This document shows, in pieces, positions 43,148 through 55,379 of a DNA stretch of 64,000 nucleotides; within the stretch, counting starts at the first letter, position 1; every line of letters begins with the position of its first letter. Below the pieces are notes generated by a model. That model did not search any database. It had not been told where the DNA came from and saw only the letters and a list, made by a program, of their open reading frames with translations. The DNA lies in the NCBI GenBank assembly GCA_022575985.1, contig JAKSXM010000231.1, positions 24,466,501-24,530,500 of the forward strand. The letters run 5' to 3'. A program made the translations under genes and the position numbers. This DNA comes from Anagrus nilaparvatae (taxonomy: Eukaryota > Arthropoda > Insecta > Hymenoptera > Mymaridae).

Positions 43148-44980
43148 AAAAACCGGTTTTTAAAAAAAGTATGTATGTGTGTGTCTGTGTGAAATATATA
43201 ATGTGAAAGATATAATGTGAAATATATTTCAAGTTTTTTGATTTTGAAGACATTTTTATAAATAATCTGATTTTAAAACTCTTTGAATTTAATATTTAAG
43301 GCATTATTTAGCATCGATTCATTAAAAAAAATTTTGATTTTCTACGTTTCCCCACGAATAAATTGATTTTTTGAAAAATTTAGGTTAGGCCAAAAATCAA
43401 AAAAATTGAAATATATTTCACATTATTGTTAAAAATTGAAATTTTTAATTAGTCTTGATTAATTATGTCCCTCAAAAATTAGTGAAATTTCAAGCGCTAA
43501 TATCTCCGTCAGTAGTCAATAAATTTTTAAAATTATTTTTTTAATTTTAAGGGACACATAACATGATCAATGGCTAAAAATATTAAACATTCTAGAAGTT
43601 TCGATCTCCAGAAATTTTTACTAAAAAATGCTATTTCTATCCACCTGATTCAACCTTAACAAAGATCTTTGAGAATGCGATGAAAAAGCGTTATTCAGTT
43701 AATTTGAGTATCAGATGATGTTTCAGAAAAATGTAATCATGTGAGATATTAGATAAAAATAAACTTTAACATAATCAAAAACCTAGTCGAATTTTTAATT
43801 TAACAGAATCAAAATATTGCAAATGAATTTTACCACCGTCAGCTCCAATAAGAAAAACAATATAGTGTCATAGTTTATTCGATTCTCTTTTCACTATAAT
43901 CAGGATGGCTCGTACAAAATCGGGCGCTCTCGGAGGCCTTCGGAAAGACACTATATTCCGAAAATATTATATTAGATAATCCTATAGAAGCCGGCTCCAT
44001 GCATTATTAACGTGAACTTATATATTATTTATTGAGAGCGCCTAATTATCTACGACGAATCCTGATTATATAGAGAAAAGAATGAAATCATAATTAGCCG
44101 ATTTTATTCAGCCGGTCATACAGTGAAACAATTGACGCGACATATCTTTCATCTTTTTTTGCCCTCTAAACTGCCATCTCTGAACTTATATAAATATTCC
44201 AGACAGAAAGAATAAAACATTACTCACTCAGAACAAAATTAATGCCATTTTTTTTCGTTTTTAATTGAAATATTTTTGAAATATTTTCTTCAGTCTAGCA
44301 TGAAAAATATTTAAAATAGTGTAATATATTGAAAAAAGTATAAAATTGAAATAAATCAAAAAGTATTTCACTGATAAATCAAAATTACTTACCATTTTCA
44401 TCATATAAAATAAAAATTTGCTAAAAACCGAAAATTGCAAACTCCACTTTGAGTGGATTTTTAAGTAGGTTGCACCAAACCGTTTTGTCTGAAAATTTCA
44501 AGGTGACCTTGTACAACTAAAATATGTTACCAGAAAAAAAATTAAGAGTGTACCTATCACCAGTTCCGAGAAAACAAGGGAAAAATAGGATTTAGGAAAA
44601 ACTAAAAAACTAAATAGGAAAAACTTAGGATTTTTTTGAAAAAAAATGACATAAAACAGCTTGTAAAAACTGTTTTAAGCTTTAAAATTATGTTCTATCA
44701 TTTTAAGTTAGTTATTTTATGTGTAAAAAAGTCACTTTTAACTAGCCCTACATCGTACGTGTCTTTAAATGTAGTAAAATTTATCGAAAATTTATTAAAT
44801 TTGCTAAAAACCTAAAAAAATGACTTTTTGAGGTTAGGGACGTAAGGAAGGGCATTCGGAAGTCCCTATACAGGTGAAAGGTGATCTTTTGGTACCCAAA
44901 GTATGCCCTGAAAATTTCACGGCAATCGGTTTCGTGGGCCGGAGCCTCCTTCTTATCCGGGAATAGCCTTTAATTGAATA
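43148..44980. other. Further inserted sequence within the broken transposase gene
   Basis: No gene. It contains ACCGGTTTTTAAAAAAAGTATGTATGTG (an inverted repeat of 43,017-43,066), a short inverted-repeat element at about 43,890-44,080 (CTTTTCACTATAATCAGGAT / ATCCTGATTATATAGAGAAAAG), and ordinary AT-rich DNA. Confidence 0.5.
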
Positions 44981-44988
44981 TCATGATA

Positions 44989-46877
44989 TACAAATATATA
45001 TGAAAATGTTATTGAAAATAATAATTTAAATAATCTAGAAGATTTAATGGAAAATATTCATGTTCTTGGGGATGGTAATGATTTGGTTCACAACATTCAT
45101 GAAAAAAATGAAAATGAAGATGATCAGCCCAATGAAAATGATCAAAATATTATCATTGATGTGCATATAAATCAGTTAAGGGATGCTTCTGTAGAATTAG
45201 CAATATGGTCAATATGTAATAAGATAAAGCTTATTGCTTTATCCAGATTATTGAAAACAATTAAAAACTGTGATCCAGAAAGCATTGCAAGGCTACCAAA
45301 TGATGCTCGTACTATATTACATACACCAAGGCAAAAAACTCAAATTATAAATTTACCAACTGGAGGTACTTATTTCCACTGTGGTTTCAAGAAATCTTTA
45401 ACAGAACAACTTAAAACCATAGATATTAATAAAATTCCAGATATTATTGACATAATTTTGAGTGTTGATGGACTACCAATATCTAGAAGTTCTGTTAGTG
45501 AACTATGGCCAATAACAGGCAAAATTCATCTTCCATTTTTTATAAAGCCTTTTTTAATAGGTTGTTTTCAGAACTTATTTAAAGCCACCAAGTGTTAATG
45601 AATATTTATTATTAACTCTCATTGAATATAATCACTTAAATACAACTGGATTTGAATTTAGAAATAAAAGATTCCACGTCAATATTTGCTTGTTTGTTGC
45701 TGATACACCAGCTGCTCATCATGTGCTTTGTTTTCTGTCTCATAATAGTTTAAAAGGATGTAGAAAATGTCATGTTTTGGGTGTAAGTATAAACAGTCGA
45801 ACAATGTTTTTAAGTACAAATGAAGTCTTAAGAGATGATGCAACATTTAGAATTGATTTAGAAGATTATCCAGATTTTGTAGACTTGATGTCTCCTTTAG
45901 TAGGGGTTGGTATTGGGAGGGTATCTCAATGCCCCTTAGATTCAATGCACCTAGTAGATCTAGGTGTAATGAGAAAATTACTATATAAATGGTTTAAAGA
46001 TGTTGGTGATGGAGAATTTGGGAGATACATAAAAATACGAGTTTGTGAAAAGTATTTCTCTCTCAATCAATTTATACCAACTGAATTTGAGAGGGGTACT
46101 CGTTGGATTATTTTTTTATTACATTTGAAGACTAAAGAGTTGAGAAATATATTGCGATATCATGGCCCTATTATTTTTCAAGATCTTTTGACACCTAATT
46201 AAATGTATCATTTTAATCAACTTAATGCTGCAATCAGAATTCTTAGTGATAGAAATTTTCGTGTTGTAAATAATTTATTAGCTAAGGAACTTATAGTCGA
46301 TTTTTTTGAAAATATTAAAATTCTATATCAAGATCCATCTTTGCTGGTTTACATTTTCCATAATTTGATTCATATTGCTGATGATGTTAGGAATTTTGGT
46401 CCCTTAGATAGCTACAGCTGTTACAGTTTTGAAAGTTTTTTATTTTTTTTTTAAAATCTAATAAGAAATCCAACTAATCCTTTGGCTCAAATATACAGAA
46501 GATTGGAAGAAATTGCACATCCAGAAAATTTGCCTGATGGGTTTTTCGATGCTCGAGCATTTTTTACATTTCCTGGATTCACATTGCAAGCAAACAGTAT
46601 GAGCAACAGCTGTTGTTTTTTAAAGGATAGAAAACTTATATTAATTGAATATATTTGTAAGGGGATAGCTGATAATAGCTTGGTAATTCTAGGACGAGAG
46701 TATAGAAATACAAGCTCCATTCGAAATTATCCATTTTATTCTCGACAAATTGATATTCATAAAATTAAGGATATGTCTGAATTAAGATGTTGGCCAATGA
46801 ATAGTATTTATAGCAAAGGTGTTCGTTTACCAGAAAAAGACGGTTATTTTTATGTTTTTCCTATGCTTCATACGTAG
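44989..46877 (+). pseudogene. Transposase, copy 2, disrupted
   Basis: Homologous to 3,776-5,542 with conserved ILSVDGLP, VADTPAAHH, CRKCHVLG, CPLDSMHLVDLGVMRKLL and FGPLDSYSC. Lesions: a frame change near 45,020, another near 45,570-45,600, TAA at 46,201 where copy 1 has Gln, and TAA at 46,453 followed by a new frame. From 46,482 the C-terminal 130 residues, absent from copy 1, are open and end WPMNSIYSKGVRLP...VFPMLHT. It cannot make a full protein, but it shows the ancestral C-terminus. Confidence 0.85.
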
Positions 46878-46879
46878 TT

Positions 46880-47255
46880 AAAATAATACATTCCAATACA
46901 TTATATATAATACAATATAAGTGAAACCGATAGAAAGAATCAAACTAATAATATATAAGTATTTATACAGCTTATTTATAATTATTTTTCAGTGTGCTAA
47001 AGAGCCTCCTTACAGCTTTAACATTTACTCATATCAACTGTTACTGAGATAGCAGACAACAGAGTATATCAATACAAACATTCGTTTTTCTCCAAAAAAT
47101 GTCTGTTGTACATATCATCAGTTGCACTTGCTCCAATATTTAAAAAATAATAACATGTATTTTATTTTTTTTAAAGGTATTGTATAAGTTTATAATAATG
47201 ATACCTAATTTTTATTAATAAGATTTTTTTTTAATCCTCTTAATTTTAAAATCCT
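46880..47255. other. Spacer between transposase and SMC6-like fragment
   Basis: AT-rich, no ORF of note. Confidence 0.5.
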
Positions 47256-47289
47256 GTGAGTACTTGTCAGAAAATTTATGTGTCATTAC

Positions 47290-47935
47290 TCTCTCAAAAT
47301 AAAATTGAACAAAAAATTCAACTTCATAGTAGTGCCAATGGTAGTGGAAAAAGTGTTATTCTTACTGCTCTAACAAAGGGATTGGGTGCTAGAGCTAATG
47401 TAACCAATCGAGAAGGGCAAATTAAAAGTAAGGACCTAGAGACATTCTTAATTAAAACATTAATTTTAATACATTCAATTCCTAATAAATTTTTACTTTT
47501 GAGACAGATTTTATAAAAACCGGAAAAACCTCAGCAACAGTGGAAATATCAATTTCTAATGAACGTCCTTTGGTATTTAAACATGGTGTTTATGGAGATG
47601 TTATAACAGTTGTCAGACATATCTCTTCATCCTCTTCTTATAAAATTAAATAAAAAATAAATTAAATTAAAAATTGGTGGTGTTGTGTTTAGTTGGAACT
47701 AGAAAAGAAGACTTCGTAAACTTTCTGAACATACAAGTTGACAATCCTATTTCTATATTAAACTGGGATACTTTTCGTCATTGGCTAGCGTTAAGGGTAC
47801 CTTCTTTAAGTATTGAAATTGAAAATCGATTTTTTTTTTTTTTTTTGATTTGTGTTCAAAAAGTATTCAAGAATTTGGAAAAAAAATTGCAAATGAATCC
47901 CGCAAGTAATAAAGAAATGACAGCGCCTAAAAGTT
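47290..47935 (+). pseudogene. SMC6-like gene fragment, N-terminal ATPase part, introns kept
   Basis: Three exon-like pieces. The first, to 47,427, has a Walker A motif (NGSGKSVILTALTKGLG) and NVTNREGQIK, then a GTAAGG donor. The second, 47,508-47,653, after GAGACAG, reads FIKTGKTSATVEISISNE then VYGDVITVVRHIS and runs into TAA. The third, from 47,693 after GTGTTTAG, has LNIQVDNPISILNWDT. These are the successive landmarks of the SMC6 head (Walker A, TNRG-like, YG.xITVVR, NIQVDNP.S.LNQDT), where W replaces the usual Q in the last. The protein acts in the Smc5/6 DNA-repair complex. Here only a decayed piece remains, within the transposon. Retained introns argue for capture from genomic DNA. Confidence 0.8.
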
Positions 47936-50046
47936 AAATTATTACTATAAAAGAATACAAGATCCGAAACTTTAAATGCGTTTTTCTCAAAACGAACTCT
48001 TTGAAAAAGGCCCACACGATAACAAAAAAACTATTGGTCCGATTTCAATTTTTTTTTTTAAATCGATTTATTATGAAATTCTACTGGTTTCTCCTCTAGG
48101 ATAAACCTGATTGGAAGATTATTTTGTTCTGTAGGCTCCGTTTTGAGGCTAAAAATACGGTCATATTTCGACTTTTTTCTAATTACCTTCATAAGTTTTT
48201 TAATTTTCAATATTTTTCATATATCCTAGAGGAGTACCATCAAAAACTCATGTACTTTATGGTGTATTTTTAATTTTTATTTCAGACGATTCTGAACCGA
48301 GTTATGATGTGGGCCGATCTCCAACTTTTTTTTTAGACACTAACTTCAGCGCCATCTCATCGTATGTAAAAAAAGAGAAAATAAAAAAAATTTTTTTTTT
48401 GTGTTTATATAAGTGTATAAAACAGCTGTAAAAAAATTTTTTTATTATGCAATAAACTTTTTGAGAAAACTAATCAGAAAAAAAAAGTTATTTTTACTAA
48501 AAACTCAAATAAGGTACCCTTAAGTCAAGATCTCTATTCTTAAATCAACGAGGAAGTGATCAATCAACAGTTTCTTGAGTTTTTCTTCAGAAAAACAAGA
48601 GTTAACAAGCATTAATGGTAAAGCGTTTTGCTTTTTAACAAGCTTTTATTCTAGTTATTTAAGCTAAGTATTTTCAGATCATGCAGAAAGTATTAGACAA
48701 TCAAGCCGTACACCAGATTATTCAAAAATATCTAGCGTTTTCATGAACCCTACTGATATACCAAAGTACTAAAATTACAAAATGAAAGCTTCTAAACTAG
48801 CATTTGAAAAACCGGACTGGCCTGGTGAAGCTTATTGCAAAAGCTTGATGCCTTTTACAAAACAAGCGCAAGCTATAGCCTTGTATACACAAACCAAGCT
48901 TTAGCTTAAAGTAAGTTAAATAAATTAAGTAACATATGAGTCATTCTGGATACCGTGTCATGGCCTTGCCAGGTCAGGTCTCCCGATTGGGCTGATTTTT
49001 TCACCACTTTTTTATGTATACAAAATATGTTTCCTGTGAAATTTTCAGCCCTCTAGGCGCTCAGGAACCCGAGTTATACCCAAAAGAAGCTTTTTAGATT
49101 TTTCCGATTTTTTCAAAAAAAAATTTTTTTTTTTTTTTAATTTTTAAAATCGACTAGCTGATTAAAAAAAATAGTTTTTAGACATAAAAAAATGTAAAAT
49201 TTCCCGCTGAATCCGAATTTGAGGTCAGTTTTTGGAAATTTTGCCCCTGGGCTGCTCAAACTGCTTTTTTCGGCTTAGAGCGGGAGATTTTGAACTGCCC
49301 AAATTCAACAACTTTTATCAGGCTCAAACCTGGATAGAATTGGTCTAAATACTATATACTTTGATGTGGTAAATGTCGCTGGGTGGTTATATGCCCTTTA
49401 AAAACCGCCAGAAGCTTAATAATGGCTTTTTTAAACGTTAAATTAAAATTTTAACGTTAAAATCACATTTTTTAAGCGCCTTATAGTATTTTTTAATTAT
49501 ATTTGTACTTAAATGACTTTTTTATGCTTTCTATACATAAACTTGATATTTTTCAAAGATTTTCAGTCCATTAATTCACGCGTCTCCAATAAAATGCGTA
49601 TCTATGCGTAAAATATAAAATAGGGTTTTTTGGCAATTTTCAATGAAACGCTTAAACCTCACAAATTAACCAAAACACTTCTGGTTCGTCTCATTTTTTG
49701 GTGTAAGTATCCCCTTTAAAATGCCGTAAACCGCAATTTTTTATCACTAATTTTCTTATCAATGTAACCAATTAATCAAATTTCCATTTTTGGTTAAAAA
49801 TGACCAATTTTTAAATTTATGCCAAATTCGTAATTGTTGACAAAAAAGGGTTTTATTTGTCTTTAAAGACAAAAAACTTTGTTTTAATTCCCAGTGAGTG
49901 TCCACCAATCAATTTAAATTTTTAAATTTGATTTATAAAATTTTAATTAATATACTCTTTTCATTTTGTATTATAAAAGAGTTATCAAAAGCTCTTCTTT
50001 ATATTTTTATTCTAAACTTATATAACATGCCTAATTTTTAGCTTCC
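47936..50046. other. Repeat-derived sequence between SMC6 fragment and accessory gene
   Basis: Related blocks at 47,970-48,420 (CTTTAAATGCGTTTTTCTC, TCAGCGCCATCTCATCG) resemble the interior of the TTAA element at 50,612. At 48,680-48,905 a broken frame (DHAESIRQSSRTPDYSK, then KASKLAFEKPDWPGEAYCK) may be an exon remnant of unknown gene. At about 49,600-49,860 lies one diverged arm of the 21,985 palindrome family. Confidence 0.5.
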
Positions 50047-52589
50047 ATGGCTGGAAATAATCTAATCGCTCAAAATTGTTTTCCTGGACATAATGGAAAT
50101 AAACTGGTGCAAGTTTTACAACCGACAACCAATAAAAAAGTTTATCAAACATTGTCTTTAGATCAAATACGACAAATGAATTTCGCTGTACCAGGTAAAC
50201 ATTTTTTTTCTTCTGCCTAATAATCTTTCTGATTTTTTTATTATCTTTTATAACAAATTTTGTTTAAAATTTTGTAAAAAATATTGATCTTAATGAATTA
50301 ACATTTAAATTATTACAGCTCAAAAAAATTACACTTTTACTAACTTGGAACCTCAAGAAACTTATAAATCTACTAAGAGCAAAACATTACCAACACAAAA
50401 TGAAATTAATGATTCTGGTCTTAACAATGAATTTGATAACGAAGGAGAACATATGAACGAAGATGTGTTAATGAATTTCGATATCAATTCTTCTTTAGAA
50501 ATAGGAAATATTTCCAACTTGGCATCGGAGACCTTTGAAAATGAAAGACCGAAATCAATACAAAGGTATATTTTATTTTTATATATTATAAAAACAGTCC
50601 TACTTATTTAAGGGGTCCTGCGCTTTCAATTTTTTCCGATATTCAAATTTTTTTTTTTCTTCTCATATTTTAAAAAAAATATTCAAAATTATGATAAAAA
50701 AGGTTTTATGTCGATATGTTGAATAAAAAAAATTCTAAAGAAGAAATTCGATCAAAAATATAACGTATATTATACATACAAAAAAACTTTAAACGCGTTT
50801 ATCTCGAAACCTACTTTTTTAAATTTGTCCGACTGATTGAGAGAAAACTACTCCTGCGATTTGATTTTTTTTTTTTTTAAATCTTTTTATTATCTAATTA
50901 AGATGGCATTAAACTACGGAAAAGTTAATTGGGCTATTATTAAAAATTTCACAGGGGGGAGAGTGTCCGAAAACGAGGTTGATTTTGACAACATTTTTTA
51001 TTTTTAGTGTAACTTTTTTAATTTTCAATATTTTTCCTTTTCCCTAGTTTAATGCCAAGTTTAGGGCATGCAGAAAAACATGAGTTTTTTTTTTTTTTTT
51101 AAGATGAACCTGGGCGGCTGAATCAGTCGGACAACTTTTTTTATTTTTTTTTCATCGCTTCATTCAGCGCCATCTTTCAGGTACTTAATGTACATAAAAA
51201 TTAAAAAAAAAAAATAGGAAGGTTGCATAAGAATGTACGAAAACAATAAAAAAAGAATTTTTCAAAAAGCTTAAGCAGTTTTTTTTTTATGACCACTCAA
51301 ACTTTCCTCGAATTTATAGCATTTGAAAGCGCAGGACCCCTTAATGAACCTAAAATTTGATGTACTTCATTCTTTTTTAACCCAATATAATTACAAATAT
51401 TTATTATTTTTTAGTTCAAGTACCTTCTTCAATTTCTGAACATTCCAGCTCAAAAATAAATTATCAACAAATTAAAAAAAATAGTATTTATTAAAAATAA
51501 AGTTATCATTTTTTGAATCTCATTATTTTATACTATTTATTCTTTTTAACTTTATTATTTCTTTAGCTCAACCATTAATGCCAATTGCTGGAAGTTCAAG
51601 TTCACAATTTTCAAATCAGGAAAACCAAAACGGTAAATGTTTTCAATAATTTTGAAATTTTATTTCTTTCTTTGTATTTTTCTATATTTTTTTTATAACT
51701 TAGTTTTAATTATTTTTTTAGCTGTTAAACAGTTTCAGCAAAGTACTCCAATGCCAAAAAATATTTCTTTAATGAACGTAGAAAATAATTACAATGAAAA
51801 CGATATCATTGAAAATGGTATTTATCTTTAATTAATTTTTTTACTTGATTTCTGTATAATTTTTTTATATTTACTTGTAAGTATTGAACCTGAAATTTAA
51901 AGTTAATGTATAAATCAATTAAAATACTGGAAAATAAAGTTGATTTTTCAATTCATAATTGCAAAGAATGCTCAAAACTTTTGAAAAAAGAAATTGGCCA
52001 GCAATCAAAACAACGTATACCATTAACAGATTTCAAATACTTGCCAAAAAAACTTATTGATTCTCCTCCAGACTTTTGAGAATTTTTATATTTTATTAAA
52101 GGACAACAAGGATGCAGCAACAGAGTTTGTAAGTTCCTACTTCTTATATTTTAGTTTCATATTTCATATTCACTTATTTTAAATAAATTTTTACTGTTTT
52201 AGAAATCCTATTGTGAAAATACTTATGGAGATACCGTAGATAACCTGTTAACAAACATTTTGGAAGGTATCATAACTTACAATATTGCCTACACATATTC
52301 TTAGACAGGTCAAAAGACCCCTGGAAAATCATTTAAAATGTACAATAAAAAGTTTGCTTCAATAATAATTGGTAAGAAACATATAAAAAAATTTTAAGCT
52401 CTTGAACTTATAAATAAACAATCATTTTTTTTGTGTTCAACAGAAGTGGTTGCTGATAGGTTCAAAAACACACATTTAGCTGCAACTAAAAAATGGGATA
52501 AAAACTATGTGAAAAGTAGATTTATGGAATTCCTTAGAAGATCAGGTAAAAAGCGAAATAATAAAACAAATAATGAAGAAAATATGTAA
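50047..52589 (+). pseudogene. Accessory protein gene of the DNA transposon (copy 2), DUF4806-like end
   Basis: Exons by splice signals: 50,047-50,194 (MAGNNLIAQ...), 50,319-50,565, about 51,415, 51,567-51,632, 51,722-51,817, about 51,900-52,128, about 52,204-52,368 and 52,444-52,589. Late exons read SIHNCKECSKLLKKEIGQQ, then YCENTYGDTVDNLLTNILEG, and finally EVVADRFKNTHLAATKKWDK ending RRSGKKRNN. This resembles the DUF4806 domain common in insect transposon-linked proteins (moderate support). TGA at 52,077 and TAG at about 52,304, the latter where such proteins have Trp (YS*TGQK), break it. A 729-bp repeat sits in intron 2. Copy 1 lies at 272-1,015. Confidence 0.65.
50612..51340. mobile_element. 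TTAA-flanked non-autonomous element
   Basis: Ends GGGGTCCTGCGCTTTCAA and TTTGAAAGCGCAGGACCCC are inverted copies, and TTAA lies at 50,608-50,611 and 51,341-51,344. TTAA duplications are typical of piggyBac and Kolobok groups. No ORF. Confidence 0.85.
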
Positions 52590-53680
52590 TCTTCTATTAA
52601 AATCGAGAAATGTCAGATGAATTTTGAGGCACTTAATTCCGATTGGTCAATTCACATCAGCTGTTATTTATTTAGAAATTATTACTAGCGCGCTCTTGCG
52701 GTGTACAAATTAAAACTTAAACTGTTCTGTTATTTTTAATGGCGCGCATTTTTAAATTGTTTTTAAATTAAATTATTTATATATTATAAATAACAATATA
52801 AAAAGTAACTTTTATTGTAAATGTTTATTTATATTTAATTAAATGTTTTATATATAAAAATTTTATCATTAAATTAATTTTTAAAACTTATGAAATTTAA
52901 TAAAAATAAAATAAAAGTTATAGTATAGTTACTCGTCACCACCAGATTTGGTCTACAATAAATTTTTGTGTCGTTGATCACGAATTTCGGGGTAATTTTT
53001 TAAGGAATGAGAGCTTCGCCCTTAAATCAGCAAAAACTACCTGAATAAGGGATATTTTTGATAAATTTCACGTTTTGGCTAAATAAAAAATTAGTTATTT
53101 TATGAGGGATACATCAAATGGGAAGGTGTATACAGGTCCCGAGGTGCATAGCAGAGATGTGATCGCATAATTGGTAAAATATACATTTATATCAAGGGTT
53201 AATTCACACATAATTTTATTTTAAAAGTGCGTTAAAGTAACCCTTCATTGAGTAAAAGTAACTTAAAAAAATAAATTTCTTTTTTATTTTCCTTTTATAG
53301 CAATAACTTTTTTTTATTCGTCAATTATAGCCATTTTTTATCAATCGAATAATTAGCTTATACTTAAAAATGAAGATTGTAATGAAGATTATAAATAAAT
53401 AAAATAGACAATATGTTTTATTAATTATATATTTGTTTTTAAACAAATTTAATTTTAAACTTTAGTTTAAATTGTTTCTCATTTAAAATTGAATTTGAGG
53501 GGGTTGGCGCGCTTTAGCGCGCAGGGGGCTTGCCCCCTAGTAGAATAAAATTTGATTCATTCTAATGTTGTATGTAATATGTATTGGATAATATATATTT
53601 TTTTTACTTTTAAATTTATAGTTTAAAAAATTTATTTATAACCTAACCTTAATAACAATCCCCTACCATAAAAAAATCGT
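52590..53680. other. 3' part of the transposon without genes; GC hairpin
   Basis: AT-rich except 53,497-53,540, where GGCGCGCTTTAGCGCGC and GGGGGCTTGCCCCC form two hairpins directly before CTAG|T, similar to a Helitron 3' end. No ORF. Confidence 0.5.
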
Positions 53681-53684
53681 CCTG

Positions 53685-53853
53685 TGAATGTCTTGCAGGA
53701 CATCCAAAGAACGTTTATTTTGGACGTCCATTCCTATTGTTTTATGACGTTATATATACGTCCCGAGAACGTCCTGCGGACATTTACTGGGACGTCTAAT
53801 GTCCCACGCGGACGTCCGTAGGACGTTCTCAGAACGTCCTATTGCTTGCTGGG
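53685..53853 (+). repeat. 3' subterminal repeat array of the DNA transposon (copy 2)
   Basis: About a dozen GGACGT/ACGTCC/AACGTCC motifs in both orientations, then GCTTGCTGGG. It matches in character the arrays at 5,690-5,885 and 41,840-41,930. Confidence 0.7.
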
Positions 53854-53855
53854 TA

Positions 53856-54655
53856 TTTACTACGTTGAGTATTTAAATGTATACCACGTTTAGTAATAAA
53901 AATTATTAACATCATTTGTTCGTAAAAAGACCAATTTCATTTAATTCATTTATTTGTGTATGAGTATTAGCAAATATTAAATAATTAATATCTAATATTT
54001 GCTTGTAACGGGCCAAAATGCCTCGTTACACTCTTTGTAGTAGTAAATCGAACATTATGAATATTGATGATTCTAATAATCTTATATTTTAATAATTGTA
54101 AAATTCTTAGGCAGAAATTTTAGAATTTACCACTCCAAGAAATAGTGAATAATAAATATTCTTAAGAATGCGTTTATTTATATGTCGTAAAAGAAAATTT
54201 TATAGATCATATATCATATTATATTATAGACAAAATTTTTTAAAAAACATGAAATTTCACTGTTTAACAACAGCTTGACTAAATTAATATTAATTAATTT
54301 TGTTATTTAATTATTTATTTACAAATTTTAACCTATTTATTTATTTGTTGACTAATTAATAAAATTCTATTGACAAATTTTAATACATACTAATTGACTA
54401 TTGACTGATTGACTTTTGACTGGTTGTTGCTATGGTTAACTTATTTATTTTATTTAGTTTTTGAAACAGTATTAATATCAAATTATATCATATTACTTAT
54501 ATTTTTATTAACTAATCTTACCTCAATTTTATTTAAATATAAATTATTTATTTAAATTAAACAATATATGTTAATTAGAGCTATAATAATAATAACTATG
54601 TAAGAGTGTAACTAGTTTTGTACAATACAAATAAAGGAAATAATAATAATAATAA
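53856..54655. other. No gene recognised
   Basis: Plain AT-rich DNA outside the transposon. A GTTTATTTATTTATTTGTTGACT-type low-complexity zone lies at 54,290-54,420. Confidence 0.5.
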
Positions 54656-54862
54656 AAATTTTTTTTGCCCTCCCGGGCGTAAAACTCGTGCGTAAAGAAT
54701 TTTCTGAACTCGTTCTACGACTAGGGGGGCAAAAAATAGTGTAAGCACCATGGGCGAAATACTTTAGACACGAGCGTGAACACAAATCACTCGTGCCCGG
54801 CTTCGCCGAGCACTCGTGCTAGTGCTCACGCTAGTGCCGAAACTTTTACGCCCTTGATACTT
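54656..54862. repeat. GC-rich palindromic island
   Basis: TTTTTTTGCCCTCCCGGGCGTAAAACTCGTG at the left and ACTCGTGCCCGGCTTCGCCGAGCACTCGTGC...CACGCTAGTGCCG at the right make a local GC island with several hairpins (GCCC..GGGC, CGGCTTCGCCG). Likely a small transposon end; family unknown. Confidence 0.5.
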
Positions 54863-55379
54863 AATATACTATTAAAAAACATAAAATTTCGTTCGATATT
54901 TTTTCTCTACTTCTGTCGCCGTCACCCAATAGTGGCTTCTTTTCATCTTGACACAACTATCGTTGTTGTAAAATAATTTAACGAGATGAACTTTGGTTTT
55001 CAGTTCCCAGAACGTACATTCACCATTTTTTTTGTATTTTTTTATCAATAACTCCCGCAAAAATTTTTTGATTTACAGCTCTCGTTATCGTAGTTGTCAT
55101 CCCAGCCATTTTCATTTTCAAAATGACTACATTTTTCTCGGTTATCTGACTGCTTGTTCCCCAATATTTTTTCTTTTATTTTGGTTAAACAGAGAAAAAG
55201 TAAGCGAAAATCGAGTGAAAATATTTGTTTTTAACTTCGTAAGAGTTTAACTGATACTAAACTTTAATTTACAAAACTAAACTTGGTAGTGCATTTAATA
55301 CAATGATTAATCGCATTCGGAACTCCACATCAGCGGGGAAGCGGTAAAGGTTCGTTTCCCGGTGGACTATCTCGTATCC

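Larger units (their letters stand above)
41823..53853 (+). mobile_element. 12-kb DNA transposon, copy 2 (CCCAGC termini, TA duplication)
   Basis: The 5' end is CCCAGCTAGCACCGAATGT at 41,823 and the 3' end is ATTGCTTGCTGGG at 53,853, an inverted terminus CCCAGC(T/A)AGC. TA precedes and follows. Both ends carry GGACGT/ACGTCC arrays (41,840-41,930 and 53,685-53,845). Contents: first transposase exon, nested repeats, broken transposase, SMC6-like fragment, broken accessory gene. Copy 1 of the family occupies 1-5,885 in reverse orientation. Confidence 0.75.

Noticed and set aside
47256..47516. Functional SMC6 gene
   Set aside because: Stops, short pieces and missing exons; only the N-terminal landmarks remain.
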